Positions 7,952-18,200 of a stretch of 31,417 nt of DNA are shown piece by piece. Origin of the DNA: Tritrichomonas foetus (taxonomy: Eukaryota > Parabasalia > Tritrichomonadida > Tritrichomonadidae). The stretch covers positions 1 through 31,417 of the forward strand of contig MLAK01000570.1 in NCBI GenBank assembly GCA_001839685.1. The letters run 5' to 3'. How positions within the stretch are numbered: the stretch's first letter is position 1; each line of letters starts with the position of its first letter. The notes below the pieces were generated by a model. The model saw only the letters and a program-made list of their open reading frames with translations. It was not told the DNA's origin and did not search any database. The position numbers and the translations under genes were made by a program.

Positions 7952-10506
7952 TTACTGGGAATCTGATCGTTTTCCATCTGATGCAAGTTTCGATCTCATT
8001 GCTTCCATTTCAAGTGAAGTCGCACTATTCATCCTGAAAAATGAATGATGTCTATGCTTCCTGTGCTTCTTATCTTTCTTTTTTTCAACATTAAAGCTGG
8101 TTGATGTTTTAATAGATTTTTCAAGATTATCAAATGATTCATCATGGCTTAGACTTAAAGTTCTTTTATGTTCGATTTTCTCAACAAGTTCACGATTTGC
8201 GTTTCCGAGTTGGTCAATTGCAATACTCGGAAAAGTGGAAATTTCTTCATCTGGAAAAGTGGACGTTGGTTCAATACAATTTTGCAAATCAATTAAAATA
8301 GAAGCATCTTCATTATCATCAAATTCATAGCGTTGTTCGAAATAGCCAGTATCAAAATTATCAGAAAGTTCTGGCTTAAATGGAGGTTCGTCTTTCATAG
8401 GATCAACACCAGAAAACCAAGGATGATCAATAATTTCATTAATGTCATTATAACCAAGCCTTTTAGTTGGATCGATAATTAATAATTTCTTTATTAAATC
8501 AGCAGCTTCTCTAGAAATTGGAAAATTTGGATCAAAGTCGAAATGACCAACTAAAATATTTCTGTGTGTATCTCTTTCGGTTTCACCGTGAAAAGGAGGC
8601 ATTCCCATCAAAAATTCATAAATCATAACACCAAGCGACCAATAATCAACCGTGAAGGTGTGATTTTGATTCAAAATAATTTCAGGTGCAACATAATCAG
8701 GTGTTCCAACCAAAGATGAGGCAACCTTTAAATCGATGTCATTTCCTTGTTGTGGATTGATGTGACGATCAACCATACCCATAAAACTAAGTCCAAAATC
8801 AGTCAATTTTAGCCTTCCATTTGCAGCAACTAAAATATTATCGGGCTTTATATCACGATGAATAATTCCATTTTGTCGTAAATACCTCAATGCATACAGA
8901 ACTTGTAAAGCATATATTTTCGCATACTTTTCACTAAGTGATCCAACATTTTCAAGAAGTGAATAAAGGTCACCACCTGGAATGTATTCAGTCACGAGAT
9001 ATAAATTATTTTCACCAATAATTGAATAATCTATGTGTTAGAAAATTGATAAAATAATACTAATTCTATTGCCTTTGCTTTTCCTTTGCTTTCCTCAAAA
9101 ACAAAACTTACCTTTTTGTAGAAACAAAGATTTTTTATTTCTCCAACATACAAATAATTTCTTTTACACACTAATATAATTTGGAAAAAATAGAGAGGAA
9201 TAAATTTGTGAATTAGGTATTTCAGAAAATAAATGTTTCACATCACGAACAAGTTATGCTTTTGAAGAAATGATAAGAAAAATAGAGGAAAATAGAATTA
9301 GTAAAAATTAAACATACAGAAAGTTACAATGAACGGATTGCTAAATTGCAATAAAATATCTTTTTCGATTAAAATTCTTCGAACCTGGTTTTTCTGTTTT
9401 AGGCTGCTTTTTGGTGTCACTTTGATTGCAAATATATCCCCTGTTGTTTTCTTTGTTGCTAAAAATACGCTGGCGTAAGCACCTCTTGATATTCGTTTAA
9501 TGAAATTAAAATCAGCAATTGTTGTCTGCGTTAATTCATCCTGGCTTCCAGATACTCGTGTCTGACGTAAAACAATTGTTGCATCATTTAAAGCGTTTGA
9601 TGTCTTAATTTTTTCATTGACAAGAATTGAAGCTTTTGTCGTGTACACTTTTGAGAAATCGGCTGTTTGAAAAGAATTAATAACAGATTGAATAAACATT
9701 AATTCATCAATAGTATCAGTAATATTTGGATCAAGGTTTATTGCCCTTTCTAAAAGCAACAATAAATGCAGATTCGGAAATAAGACTTCAACACCTTGTT
9801 TGAGAGGACCAGGCCAAGCATGTTCTAGATACTCTTTTTCAATGCATTCCTGAAGTTTTTTAATGCGATCATTAATATCATTAATTTTTGATTCACTTCT
9901 GTATCTGGTCAGACATGATTCTGTATGTTCTTCAAGTAAGGATGCAGGAACTCGTTGGTCGCAAATTCGACAAACGACAACATCTTCGCTAAAATGTGCT
10001 GGCATTTCAATTACTGCGTTTTCAATTTGCGCTTGAGGGCTTGAATAAATCGCGCTGATATGATTCGATATTTGATTGATTGTCAAAGCGGCATTCATAA
10101 GCGTGGTAAGAATTTTTTCGTTTTCTGGATGTATGCTTTTTGAATTGAGTAAGTTTCGAATTGAAGCAATTGTATTATCTGCAGCTTGAAAAAGATTTCC
10201 GAAAGTTGTCTGTTTTAAAGATTCGATCAAATAACCAATGAAAGACAGCTTTTGCTGATCTTCCCATGTCATGTCCTTTGGCGGTTTTTCGATGCGAGGG
10301 AGGAGATTCTCCAAAACTGTATGTTGGGCTTTTAATTGTAAATATGAACGGTTGTAAATCGCTGGATACGACTGATTAATTCCTGTAACATTGTTTAGAG
10401 AGGTGTGAACGCGATTAAAATGAACAAGAGAGTTCATATTACCAACGCCATTCATTACAAATTGTGAAAAATTTGGGAATATAACTTTTTCTGAAAAAAA
10501 ATTCAT
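7952..10506 (-). CDS. AGC kinase of Rim15/IRE/Greatwall-MAST type, two exons
   Basis: Exon 1 is 10506-9318 and exon 2 is 9030-7952; joined they give 755 residues in frame. The N-terminal half carries a C2HC zinc finger, CRICDQRVP...EEHTESC (Cys179, Cys182, His194, Cys198), resembling the finger of yeast Rim15 and plant IRE kinases. The kinase domain starts near 333: ISRGAYASV loop, Lys362 (AIKV), HRDIKPDN (Asp456), TDFGLS (Asp474), VGTPDYVAPE (Thr506). DFGLS, the DRH in the activation segment and FDTGYF in the C-tail are typical of this clade. By family it acts in nutrient/cell-cycle signalling; the substrate here is unknown. The split codon at the junction restores FIVTFYYSIIGENNLYLV, an expected N-lobe sequence. 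Without splicing, exon 1 would end after a few intronic codons. The C-terminus is a Lys/His-rich tail (KKKDKKHRKHRHH). Confidence 0.88.
9031..9317 (-). other. Spliceosomal intron, 287 nt
   Basis: Read on the minus strand, the intron begins GTATGT, the trichomonad 5' splice consensus. It ends CTAACACATAG, close to the Trichomonas fused branch-point/3' splice motif ACTAACACACAG. Removal joins T (exon 1) to AT (exon 2) as a Tyr codon and makes the kinase N-lobe continuous. The intron contains stops in all useful frames, plus one inner GTATGT and one inner GTAAGT that could be decoy donors. Confidence 0.92.
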
Positions 10507-11043
10507 CGAATCTTTTTTGTATTTTTATTTGATCAGATACGATGAAAAAGCTTATAAAGAATCTGCCAAATTTGAATAGCATTGCCGTAATTCACAAAAA
10601 GTTAACGATGGAAAAATTGTGTGAAACTGTTCAATTCAGATTGAAAGTGATAAATCACTCTTCTCATTAGTGAGGTTAAAATGATTGTCATTTAACTTTT
10701 CGTCCAAGTTTGACATGATGCATAATGAAAAAGATTTTTATAATAATCCCAGTGAAATATTAATATATTTGTCATGCGAGATCCCATATTTTGCTTAAAC
10801 AACCATTTAGTTTCAAAATTATAAGAACAGTGAGATAAAACTGTATAAAAATGTAATCTCTTCATATTTATTTTAATGAGGCAAATTTTTCTTTAAAAAT
10901 TTGTGATGTTCCTTTTTTCGGAAACAAATCTGGCCAATAAATAAGTTTTCCAGAAAACAAGCACATTTCAAGCTTATTGAGCTGAATTAATGGCATAATA
11001 GTATGAGAAAAAAATTAAAAATGAGTATTATTAAATCCACGCT
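10507..11043. other. Intergenic spacer
   Basis: This lies between the AGC kinase start and the end of the EF-hand gene, both on the minus strand. The only structure noticed is a small AT-only hairpin: CAAATTTTT at 10882-10890 pairs with AAAAATTTG at 10895-10903 around a 4-nt loop. No gene is supported. Confidence 0.5.
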
Positions 11044-11529
11044 TTAAAAAATAATTGATAAGATGAATCGTACAATCTCAAGCTGTGTCATTCCTTGTTT
11101 TTTATTGGAAGCATGCTTATCGACTATTGCCTGCGCATCTTTTAATGTGAATTTCGCTTTTATGAGTTTTCCATATTCAAGGATTTCATCGGCAGAAACG
11201 TATCCATTGTTATTTTTATCCAATGTTTTAAATATCTTAGACGTAAATGATTCTGGTGAATTGTGTTGAACAGAAATCGAATGAATGTAATGGCAAAAAT
11301 CTGTAAAAGAGATTGATGAATTGGGTCCTGTTCCAAAGATTTTCAGGATTAATGTTGAAGAATCCACAGGAAGCTTGGACTTTTTCAAAAAATCTTTAAA
11401 CTCAGGTTCATCAAGATATGAATTTTGATCTGCATCAATCTCATCAAATGCAGCATGAAGTTCTTCTAATTCATATTCCGAAAAGTGTTGTTCAGCATGG
11501 AAAATTGGTTTGGCTTCTTCAGCTCCCAT
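11044..11529 (-). CDS. Small EF-hand calcium-binding protein
   Basis: This 161-residue protein has two clear EF-hand loops. The first is DADQNSYLDEPE (32-43), and the second is DKNNNGYVSADE (104-115), which carries the usual Gly at position 6. Two further helix-loop-helix units, around 62-80 and 135-160, have lost ligand residues, so the protein probably has four EF-hands of which two bind calcium. This layout is like the calmodulin/calcineurin-B superfamily, but no specific member can be named. It begins Met-Gly-Ala, so N-myristoylation is conceivable, but position 6 is Ala rather than Ser/Thr. Its target is unknown. No initiator is visible upstream of the ATG at 11529. Confidence 0.85.
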   Translation of the reverse strand: MGAEEAKPIFHAEQHFSEYELEELHAAFDEIDADQNSYLDEPEFKDFLKKSKLPVDSSTLILKIFGTGPNSSISFTDFCHYIHSISVQHNSPESFTSKIFKTLDKNNNGYVSADEILEYGKLIKAKFTLKDAQAIVDKHASNKKQGMTQLEIVRFILSIIF

Positions 11530-12590
11530 TTAATAATTAACGAGTTTCTTGACAAATTTTCATAAAAGAAACACAATCTTGACAAACTGATGTAAGAATT
11601 CCAGAATTGTCAAAACTATGTAAAATCACTATTTTGAAACATTTGTATCAAAAAAAAGTCATTAATTCCAAGTGAGGAAATGATGACAAAAATGTGCATT
11701 TCCTGATCTAATGAAATGGATGCAAAAGTATGAGCAATAATAGAATATAATTCAGTTTATGACTATATTAACATGTTATTTTGAAAATCAGAAGAAATGA
11801 TGAATTTAATTATATGTTCCGGGGAAGGATGAATTAGGAAAATCTCATGACTGAGCTTAGAAGTTAAGAAATCAAGTCAAATTATGAATTCTTTCCACTT
11901 ATTTCTTGGTTCAACAAATTGTTCACTTTTTTTTTTCAAAAACATTCAAATTTGTGAGTGAATTTTATATGGTAGTGTTGTTACGTGTATCGAATATGTG
12001 AGAAAAGAGTTTAATTCCCTCAGAAGCAAAATAGTTTCCAAAACAAATATAAATTTACATGGAATTAATAATAATTCATAGGAATCGCCAAAATTAAAAA
12101 AATGATTGATTATTCTGAAAATGAAAAATATTTCAGAATGAAGAAAAAAAGCATTTTCTAAAATGGATCTTACTGTAGGAGTATTGAACAAAGAGGATAA
12201 GAAATTGTAGTTCTAATGAAATCGAATAAGAATATAGTTAGTGAAAAAATTTGTAATCTGTTATGACTTCAAATTTTGGAGTCCAAATAATCATAAACTA
12301 AGTCATTATCATTTCTCAAATGATTATTTGATGCTGCTGTAACATAAATGGAAGAAGTGATTATGTGAATGATCTTTTTTTGTTTTGTTTTTCAATGGTT
12401 TTATCCTGAATATATTTTATTCAAGAAGTCCAAAATATTTTTTAGAAGTTGTACTGCTTCAAAAACAACAATTTCACGTGATAAAGTTACATTTTTTTGG
12501 AAATATTTTTTCTGTGTGTAAACTACGACCGTTAAAAAATTGAGAAATTGGAGACATATTTATGTTCTCAATAGTCCATTTCAAAAATTG

Positions 12591-12593
<3 letters not shown>

Positions 12594-12658
<65 letters not shown>
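12594..12658. repeat. T65 homopolymer
   Basis: There are 65 consecutive T on the plus strand, flanked by ...ATTGAGA and GCTCTTTTGG. Exact length is probably uncertain and polymorphic. Confidence 0.95.
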
Positions 12659-12661
<3 letters not shown>

Positions 12662-13138
12662 CTTTTGGAAAAAACGATTCCTGCTTTAAAGGAGATTCAT
12701 GTCTTAGATTATCGATTTTTGAGAATTTTTTTATAAAAAATCATGATTCTGTGAGCTTTTTCAAAATAAACTTCTAGTTTCTCACAAAATAATCCTTATA
12801 CCATTCAAACAGACGTTTATGGGATCATTTGAGGAAACGTCACTATATCTTATCATTATTAAATTATACACAAAAGAGACTCTTTTTATCATTTTTGATA
12901 TTTTTATACAATTTTTCTTATGATAAAACGTAAAAATCAGAGGAATATCCTTCACAATTTTATTTTATTTTTTCAATAAATAAATTTCAAATCATTTACA
13001 TATAAAAAATATTCATTTTAGAAAAAGATTTATTTCAAAATAAATATATCTCTACACACATTCTGATTTTATCGATTCTCCAGACTAAATATTACCAATA
13101 TGTTAAATTATATTCCCTATCATTTCATATAAAAGCAT

Positions 13139-13163
13139 GTTATCCCTTTTTATCGAGGATAAC
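13139..13163. repeat. 7-bp inverted repeat upstream of the surface-protein gene
   Basis: GTTATCC (13139-13145) and GGATAAC (13157-13163) are perfect reverse complements with an 11-nt spacer. They lie about 60 bp upstream of the predicted initiator. It could be a binding site for a dimeric factor, but short inverted repeats are frequent in such AT-rich DNA. Confidence 0.3.
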
Positions 13164-13220
13164 TCAAAATATTTCAAAATTCAAAATATAAACTTTTTTT
13201 GAATATAAATATTGTTCAGT

Positions 13221-13225
13221 TCACT
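13221..13225 (+). promoter_or_regulatory. Initiator of the surface-protein gene
   Basis: TCACT matches TCA-Py-(T/A). Its A (13223) is 10 nt before the ATG at 13233, the usual trichomonad spacing. Confidence 0.6.
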
Positions 13226-13232
13226 ATTTTGA

Positions 13233-14974
13233 ATGATTGGTCTCCTCTTTTGGGCAGTTGCCACATATGCAGCAGAAAATGCTGACCCTGCAGCAGCCGC
13301 TGGTCCTGATGCAGCTGACGCTTCTACAACTGAATCCGAAGAATACTCTGAAGTCTCAGAAACAACAGAGGCTTCCTTAGAACAATCTGACCTTTCCACT
13401 GCATCATTAGATGAAGAAACACTTACCCAGAGTTTGACTGATGATCAAGTAACACAAAGTTCTGATGATCAGCAAGCATCAGTATCAGATGAAAAAGATC
13501 CAGCTACTTCAGCAGAAGAACAAAAACCAGAAACACCAGAACCAGGTAAACCATCTGATGAACAAAAACCAGAAACACCAGAACCAGGNNNNNNNNNNNN
13601 NNNNNNNNNNNNNNNNNNNNNNNNNNNNNNNNNNNNNNNNNNNNNNNNNNNNNNNNNCCAGAAACACCAGAACCAGGCAAACCATCTGATGAACAAAAGC
13701 CAGAAACACCAGAACCAGGTAAGCCATCTGATGAACAAAAACCAGAAACACCAGAGCCAGGTAAGCCATCTGATGAACAAAAGCTAGAAACACCAGAACC
13801 AGGCAAACCATCTGATGAACAAAAGCCAGAAACACCAGAGCCAGCTACTCCAACAGAAGGACCAGCTGAATCCACAAACACCACTCAACCAACAACAGTA
13901 CCAACCCCACCTCCAACAGATGCCACACCCACACCTGTTCCACCACCTATTTTCGTTCCTGAAGACAATGGAACAATTCAAACAGAAAACAACTCAGCTG
14001 TTCTTAATCCAGAAGCAACAGATAAAGTAACTGTGAACACTGTTCCATCAGGTACTTCCTTACAGATTCAAGGAGGTGGTTCTTCAAACTTCTATCTTCA
14101 AGCAGATGATGGCAGCAGCTTTTCTGTTGCGGCTCCCCCAACAACTGAATTTGGTCTCTATTTTGATTCCGAGAAAAAGGTTAATGTCATCTTTAATTCA
14201 AGTGATTATAATATGAATCTCAGAGGTGGTGCCGGTACACTCAATCTTTCTACAAAGAGTTCAGAGAAAAAGATTAATCTTACAGGAAATTCAGTTTTGA
14301 CAGGAGGTACTTTCCAATTCGCTGTTCCTAAAGACACTTCTCTTAATGTGAGAAGTCTCGCATTGTATGACGGTTCCGAAGCCTCAAGTCCAGAAGGTAG
14401 CGGAAAAGTGAACATTGAAAATATCACTGTTGGAGGAGGCTCACAAGCCACCATTACTAATGTCATTGTCTCTAATTTGATAACAATGGGTCCATCCTCC
14501 CAACTCGGTCTCACTTCAGCAGATGTTTCTGATTCTGTCGTCGATGCTAACATTGACTTAGGTTTCCAACGTCCACTTTTCACAGGTAATCTTGGCGAAC
14601 CACCAAAAGCAATTAACCTTATTAATTCCACTGCAAAACTTCTTGAAGGAGAAGAAGGCCCTATAACCTTTACTATTATTGATAACAATGATTTCTCAAA
14701 TTGCAATGATTGGAGGAAAGCTCTTAACCTTGGTAACACAATTTTCCAATCAAGTGAATGTGTTTCCTCTGAAGGCGGAAAGACTCATTCTCTCGTTGTT
14801 TCAACTCAAAAGAAGAGTGGTGGACTTACATCAGGCGCAATTGCTGGTATCGTCGTCGCTTGTGTTGTAGTTGTCGCCGTCGTTGTTGGTGTTACAGTCT
14901 ACTTCGCTAAGAAGAAGACTCAATCACTCGGTGTTGAATCTACAATCGACGAAGAAGACTCAATTGCTATTTAA
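13233..14974 (+). CDS. Type I surface protein with Pro/Glu/Lys repeats (contains assembly gap)
   Basis: The protein starts with a short hydrophobic signal sequence (MIGLLFWAVATYAA), followed by an acidic Ser/Thr-rich segment. Tandem 14-residue repeats follow (GKPSDEQKPETPEP; 42 nt each), then a Thr/Pro-rich linker. Next comes a roughly 270-residue ectodomain rich in Asn-X-Ser/Thr sites. It ends in one membrane helix (GAIAGIVVACVVVVAVVVG), KKK, and a short acidic tail ending DSIAI. This is the layout of a heavily modified cell-surface protein; the ectodomain family is not recognised. A run of 69 N (13589-13657) sits in the repeats. As written, the frame before and after it differs. The repeat period requires 22+42n missing bases, which restores one frame, so the break is an assembly artefact. 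The ATG at 13233 lies 10 nt after an initiator, and the stop TAA is followed by A, giving the TAAA polyadenylation signal. Confidence 0.85.
13511..13842 (+). repeat. 42-bp coding tandem repeats (14 residues each)
   Basis: Units read GKPSDEQKPETPEP with minor synonymous changes (aaa/aag, gaa/gag, ggc/ggt) and one Pro-to-Leu variant (QKLETPEP, near 13780). About one and a half units lie before the gap and about four after it. The true number is unknown. Confidence 0.9.
13589..13657. other. Assembly gap (69 N)
   Basis: There are 69 undetermined bases inside the tandem repeats. The stated length cannot be exact, because it breaks both the reading frame and the repeat phase; 22 or 64 bases (22+42n) would fit. 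Confidence 0.97.
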
Positions 14975-15298
14975 ATTTGATATTAAATTTTTTAAATTGT
15001 TCCAAATTCCTTTTGTATTTTGAGTGGATCACAGTTTTGAGAACGAAACTTTTTGAAAGAAATCATTTCCAAAAGAAAACTAAGAATCTAATTCTTGAAA
15101 AGAACCAATTCTCGCTATTATTTTTAACATTTAGGTTATTTATACAAATAAAATTATTTATCGTAGTTGAATAATAACGATTTTTTTTATTTTTTTGAAA
15201 TATTGAATCAATCTCAGAAATAATGTAAATTGAAACAAACTCCACATTTTTTTGAGAATAAAATTGAATGCCAAATCAGTTAATTCCGTTTTATCGAA
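14975..15298. other. Intergenic spacer
   Basis: This lies between the surface-protein and phosphodiesterase genes, both on the plus strand. It is AT-rich with a T8 run near 15181. No initiator or M5 box is seen close to the PDE start codon. Confidence 0.5.
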
Positions 15299-18200
15299 AT
15301 GGCGTTTGGGCACTATGGAATTGATCCTCGCAAGTCACTAAATGAATCAATGTTACGTCAAAACAATCGAGGCGCGTACATTAAAATCCCGTCTGTGAAT
15401 AAAACACAAATTATTAATTCTCCAAATTCGTATCAATACCAAGCAGCATCAAAATACAAAGGTGGGGCTGGTCAATACCAGCAGCCGTTTAATGTCGACG
15501 TTGAAAGACGCTACGAACTCATTGAAAATATGCTTCATAATTTAAATATTCAACCAATAAACACAGTTCTTGAACAGACGATTATTCAATTAATGAATGC
15601 AAGCACATGTATAGTATGGCTGAACAATCCATCGCTGAATATTTTGTATGCGCCAACTGTTTCTTTAACATGCAAATATCAAACTGCTCTCGTTGGACTT
15701 TGTTATCGAACAAAGGACATCATTTCGATAGAAAGGCCATCAGAACACGAGTCCTTCAATGTTGCGGTTGATAACGATGATTCCTCAACGATTTTAATTC
15801 CGTTATTAAATGATTCAGATGATATTTTTGGTGTTGCACAAGTCATGAGAAGTTCTGATTGGCTTCCATTTGTGGAATCTGATGAAGCCACTGCTCAGTT
15901 CTTTGCTACAAAATTCACTCAATTATCACATTTGATATCTCGAAATGTTCGAGACACGAATTTTGTATTCAATGTTATTAATGCCTCAAACCAGCATCTT
16001 TTCAAGCAGATGCATGATCTCCTTTCTAGACAGTATCGTTGTCGATCTGTCGAATTTTGGTCACTCGATGATGTTGGTAGGGGTTTTTACAAATATGAAA
16101 GCGACAAAGGCTTCACTTTATTAAAGAATAAAATGATTGGTGCAGTTGGTCCACTTCTACAAACTGGAATTACTGCAAACATTGAGGATGTTTCAAAATG
16201 TCAAGGTTATGCGCCTGATGTTGATGGAGTTTCTGGTGAAAGTCTTCTCCTTGTTCCATCTCGTATCAATTCCCAATGCTTTGGTATAGTCCTTCGTGCA
16301 AAAGCAGGTAAACAGGCGTTTAGTACAATTGAAGCAAACCAGCTTGATTCACTTGCGCCATTAATTGCACGTGCACTCATTGATAATGTCATTGAAACTG
16401 ATGAAGACTTATCCAACAAAAACTTTGCACTTCGTCTGAAAGCTCTTCTTGAAGTTGCAGAAATTTTGAGTGGTGTGTTAGATATTGATGTTTTAATTCC
16501 AACAATTATGGATAGAGCTTGTTCTCTTCTTAGTACAGAACGTTGTTCACTTTTCTTGGTCGACAATGAAAAACAAGAACTTGTTTCACGTTTTCATGGT
16601 GGTCTCGATCGTTCTATTCGTGTTCCACTCAATCGTGGAATTGTTGGACATACCGCACAAACTGGAAATGTTGTTAATATTACTGATGCTTATAGTGATC
16701 AACGTTTTAATAAAGCAGTCGATCTTGCAACTGGTTTCAAAACACGAACAATCCTTACTGTTCCAATTTACAACAATAGAGGTGAAATTGGAGGAGTTAC
16801 CGAAATGATTAATCGTATTGATGGAAGCGCATTTGATGAAGAAGATATTAAAATGATGAAAGCCTTTAATGTTTTCTGTGGCATCTCTCTCGATAATGCT
16901 AAATTGTATCAAACATCTTTGGATTTAACTAGACAACTTAGAGGCTTTGTTTCAATGTCATCAGCTTTAAATAAGACAAAAACTGTTCGAGATGTCATAG
17001 AAGAAATTTTAGATAATGCTAAAGTTGTTATTCATGCATCACGAGCTACAATTTTCTTGAAAAACGCGGATTCTGACGAATTTGCCCCATTTGTAAACAT
17101 TGGAAGTGAGATCGTTCATGGCACTTTATTTGCAAAAGAAGTATATAAAGCTGGTAAAACACAAATTTTCACACGTGAAGATGTCATGGATTACATTAAA
17201 TCAGATGACACAACAAATATTGAAGAAGAAAAAGCATCTGGATTAAGTAGGGTTTCAAGTGCCCTTTCAAGAGATCAGAGCATCTTTGAAAGTCAAAAAT
17301 CTGTGAATGATCTTCCTCAATTTGAACCAATATGCGGATTTCCACTCATAAATAATGATGGAAAAACATTAGGAATTATGGAATTAAGTTGCTCATGGAA
17401 GATTTTACCAGAAGATGTTAAACTTTTAGATTGTTTTGCTGTATTTGCAGCTATATCACTTGAAAAGAGCGAACTTCAAGATATTGCTAAATTTGGTAAA
17501 GTTGAAATGGAACTAAAACAATATATAACTGACGAAGAACGAAAATTGTCAACAATTCCAACTAAACTCAGAATTCCTGAAAATGAAGCAACTACAATTT
17601 ATACTGTTAACTTTGATGCACCAGAATGGGCAGGGATTGGATTCTTCAAAGTTGTTTTCGCAATGTTTGATTCATTTAATCTTTTAGAAACTTTCAAAAT
17701 ACCAAGTGAAACGTTTTTCAGGTTTTTAAGTGAAATTAGTCAAACATATAATCCTGTTCCTTATCATAATTGGAGACATGCTGTTGATGTTACCCAATTT
17801 TTATCATTTGAAATCCGAACAAGTCATGTTGATCAAATGTTGCCAAAGTTTGATATGCTTGCACTTTTAACTGCTGCTGTTTGCCATGATGCTAATCACG
17901 ATGGTTTCACCAATGTTTTCAACGAAAAAGCTGAAACACCATTAGGTATTCTCTTCAAGAATCAAAGTGTGATGGAAACACATCATTGCTCGGTTTCCAT
18001 TGGAGTTATTTCTAAGGCCGAAAACAATATTTTTGCTAACCTTTCATCAGCTGAATATAAACACATTTGGACATTAATTATTCAATTGATTCTTTTCACC
18101 GATATGGCCAAACACTTTGATTTCTTGAAGGCTGCAAATGCAGAATTGGATAAAGGACCACTTGATATGTCGAATGAAGAACATAGAATCATGCTAATGC

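Larger units (their letters stand above)
11530..13220. other. Long gene-poor region
   Basis: This is about 1.7 kb between the divergent EF-hand and surface-protein genes, and the largest gap in the window. It has no open frame with recognisable content. An 81-codon minus-strand frame at 11946-12191 starts in AT-rich sequence and looks fortuitous. It includes the T65 tract and a 7-bp inverted repeat close to the surface-protein promoter. No RNA gene was recognised. Confidence 0.5.

Noticed and set aside
11946..12191. 81-codon minus-strand frame in the long spacer
   Set aside because: It is Phe/Ile/Leu-rich as expected from AT-rich DNA, with no domain, promoter motif or homology recognised.
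13511..13842. Regular repeats as a CRISPR array
   Set aside because: The units are contiguous coding repeats without unique spacers, in a eukaryotic gene.
13469..13884. Several open frames crossing the N run on both strands
   Set aside because: They are produced by the 42-bp repeat read in other frames and by undetermined bases.
14206..14739. Minus-strand open frame of 177 codons
   Set aside because: It is antisense to the surface-protein ectodomain and mirrors its codon pattern.
16207..16566. Minus-strand open frame of 119 codons
   Set aside because: It is antisense to the phosphodiesterase GAF region; the sense protein is unambiguous.
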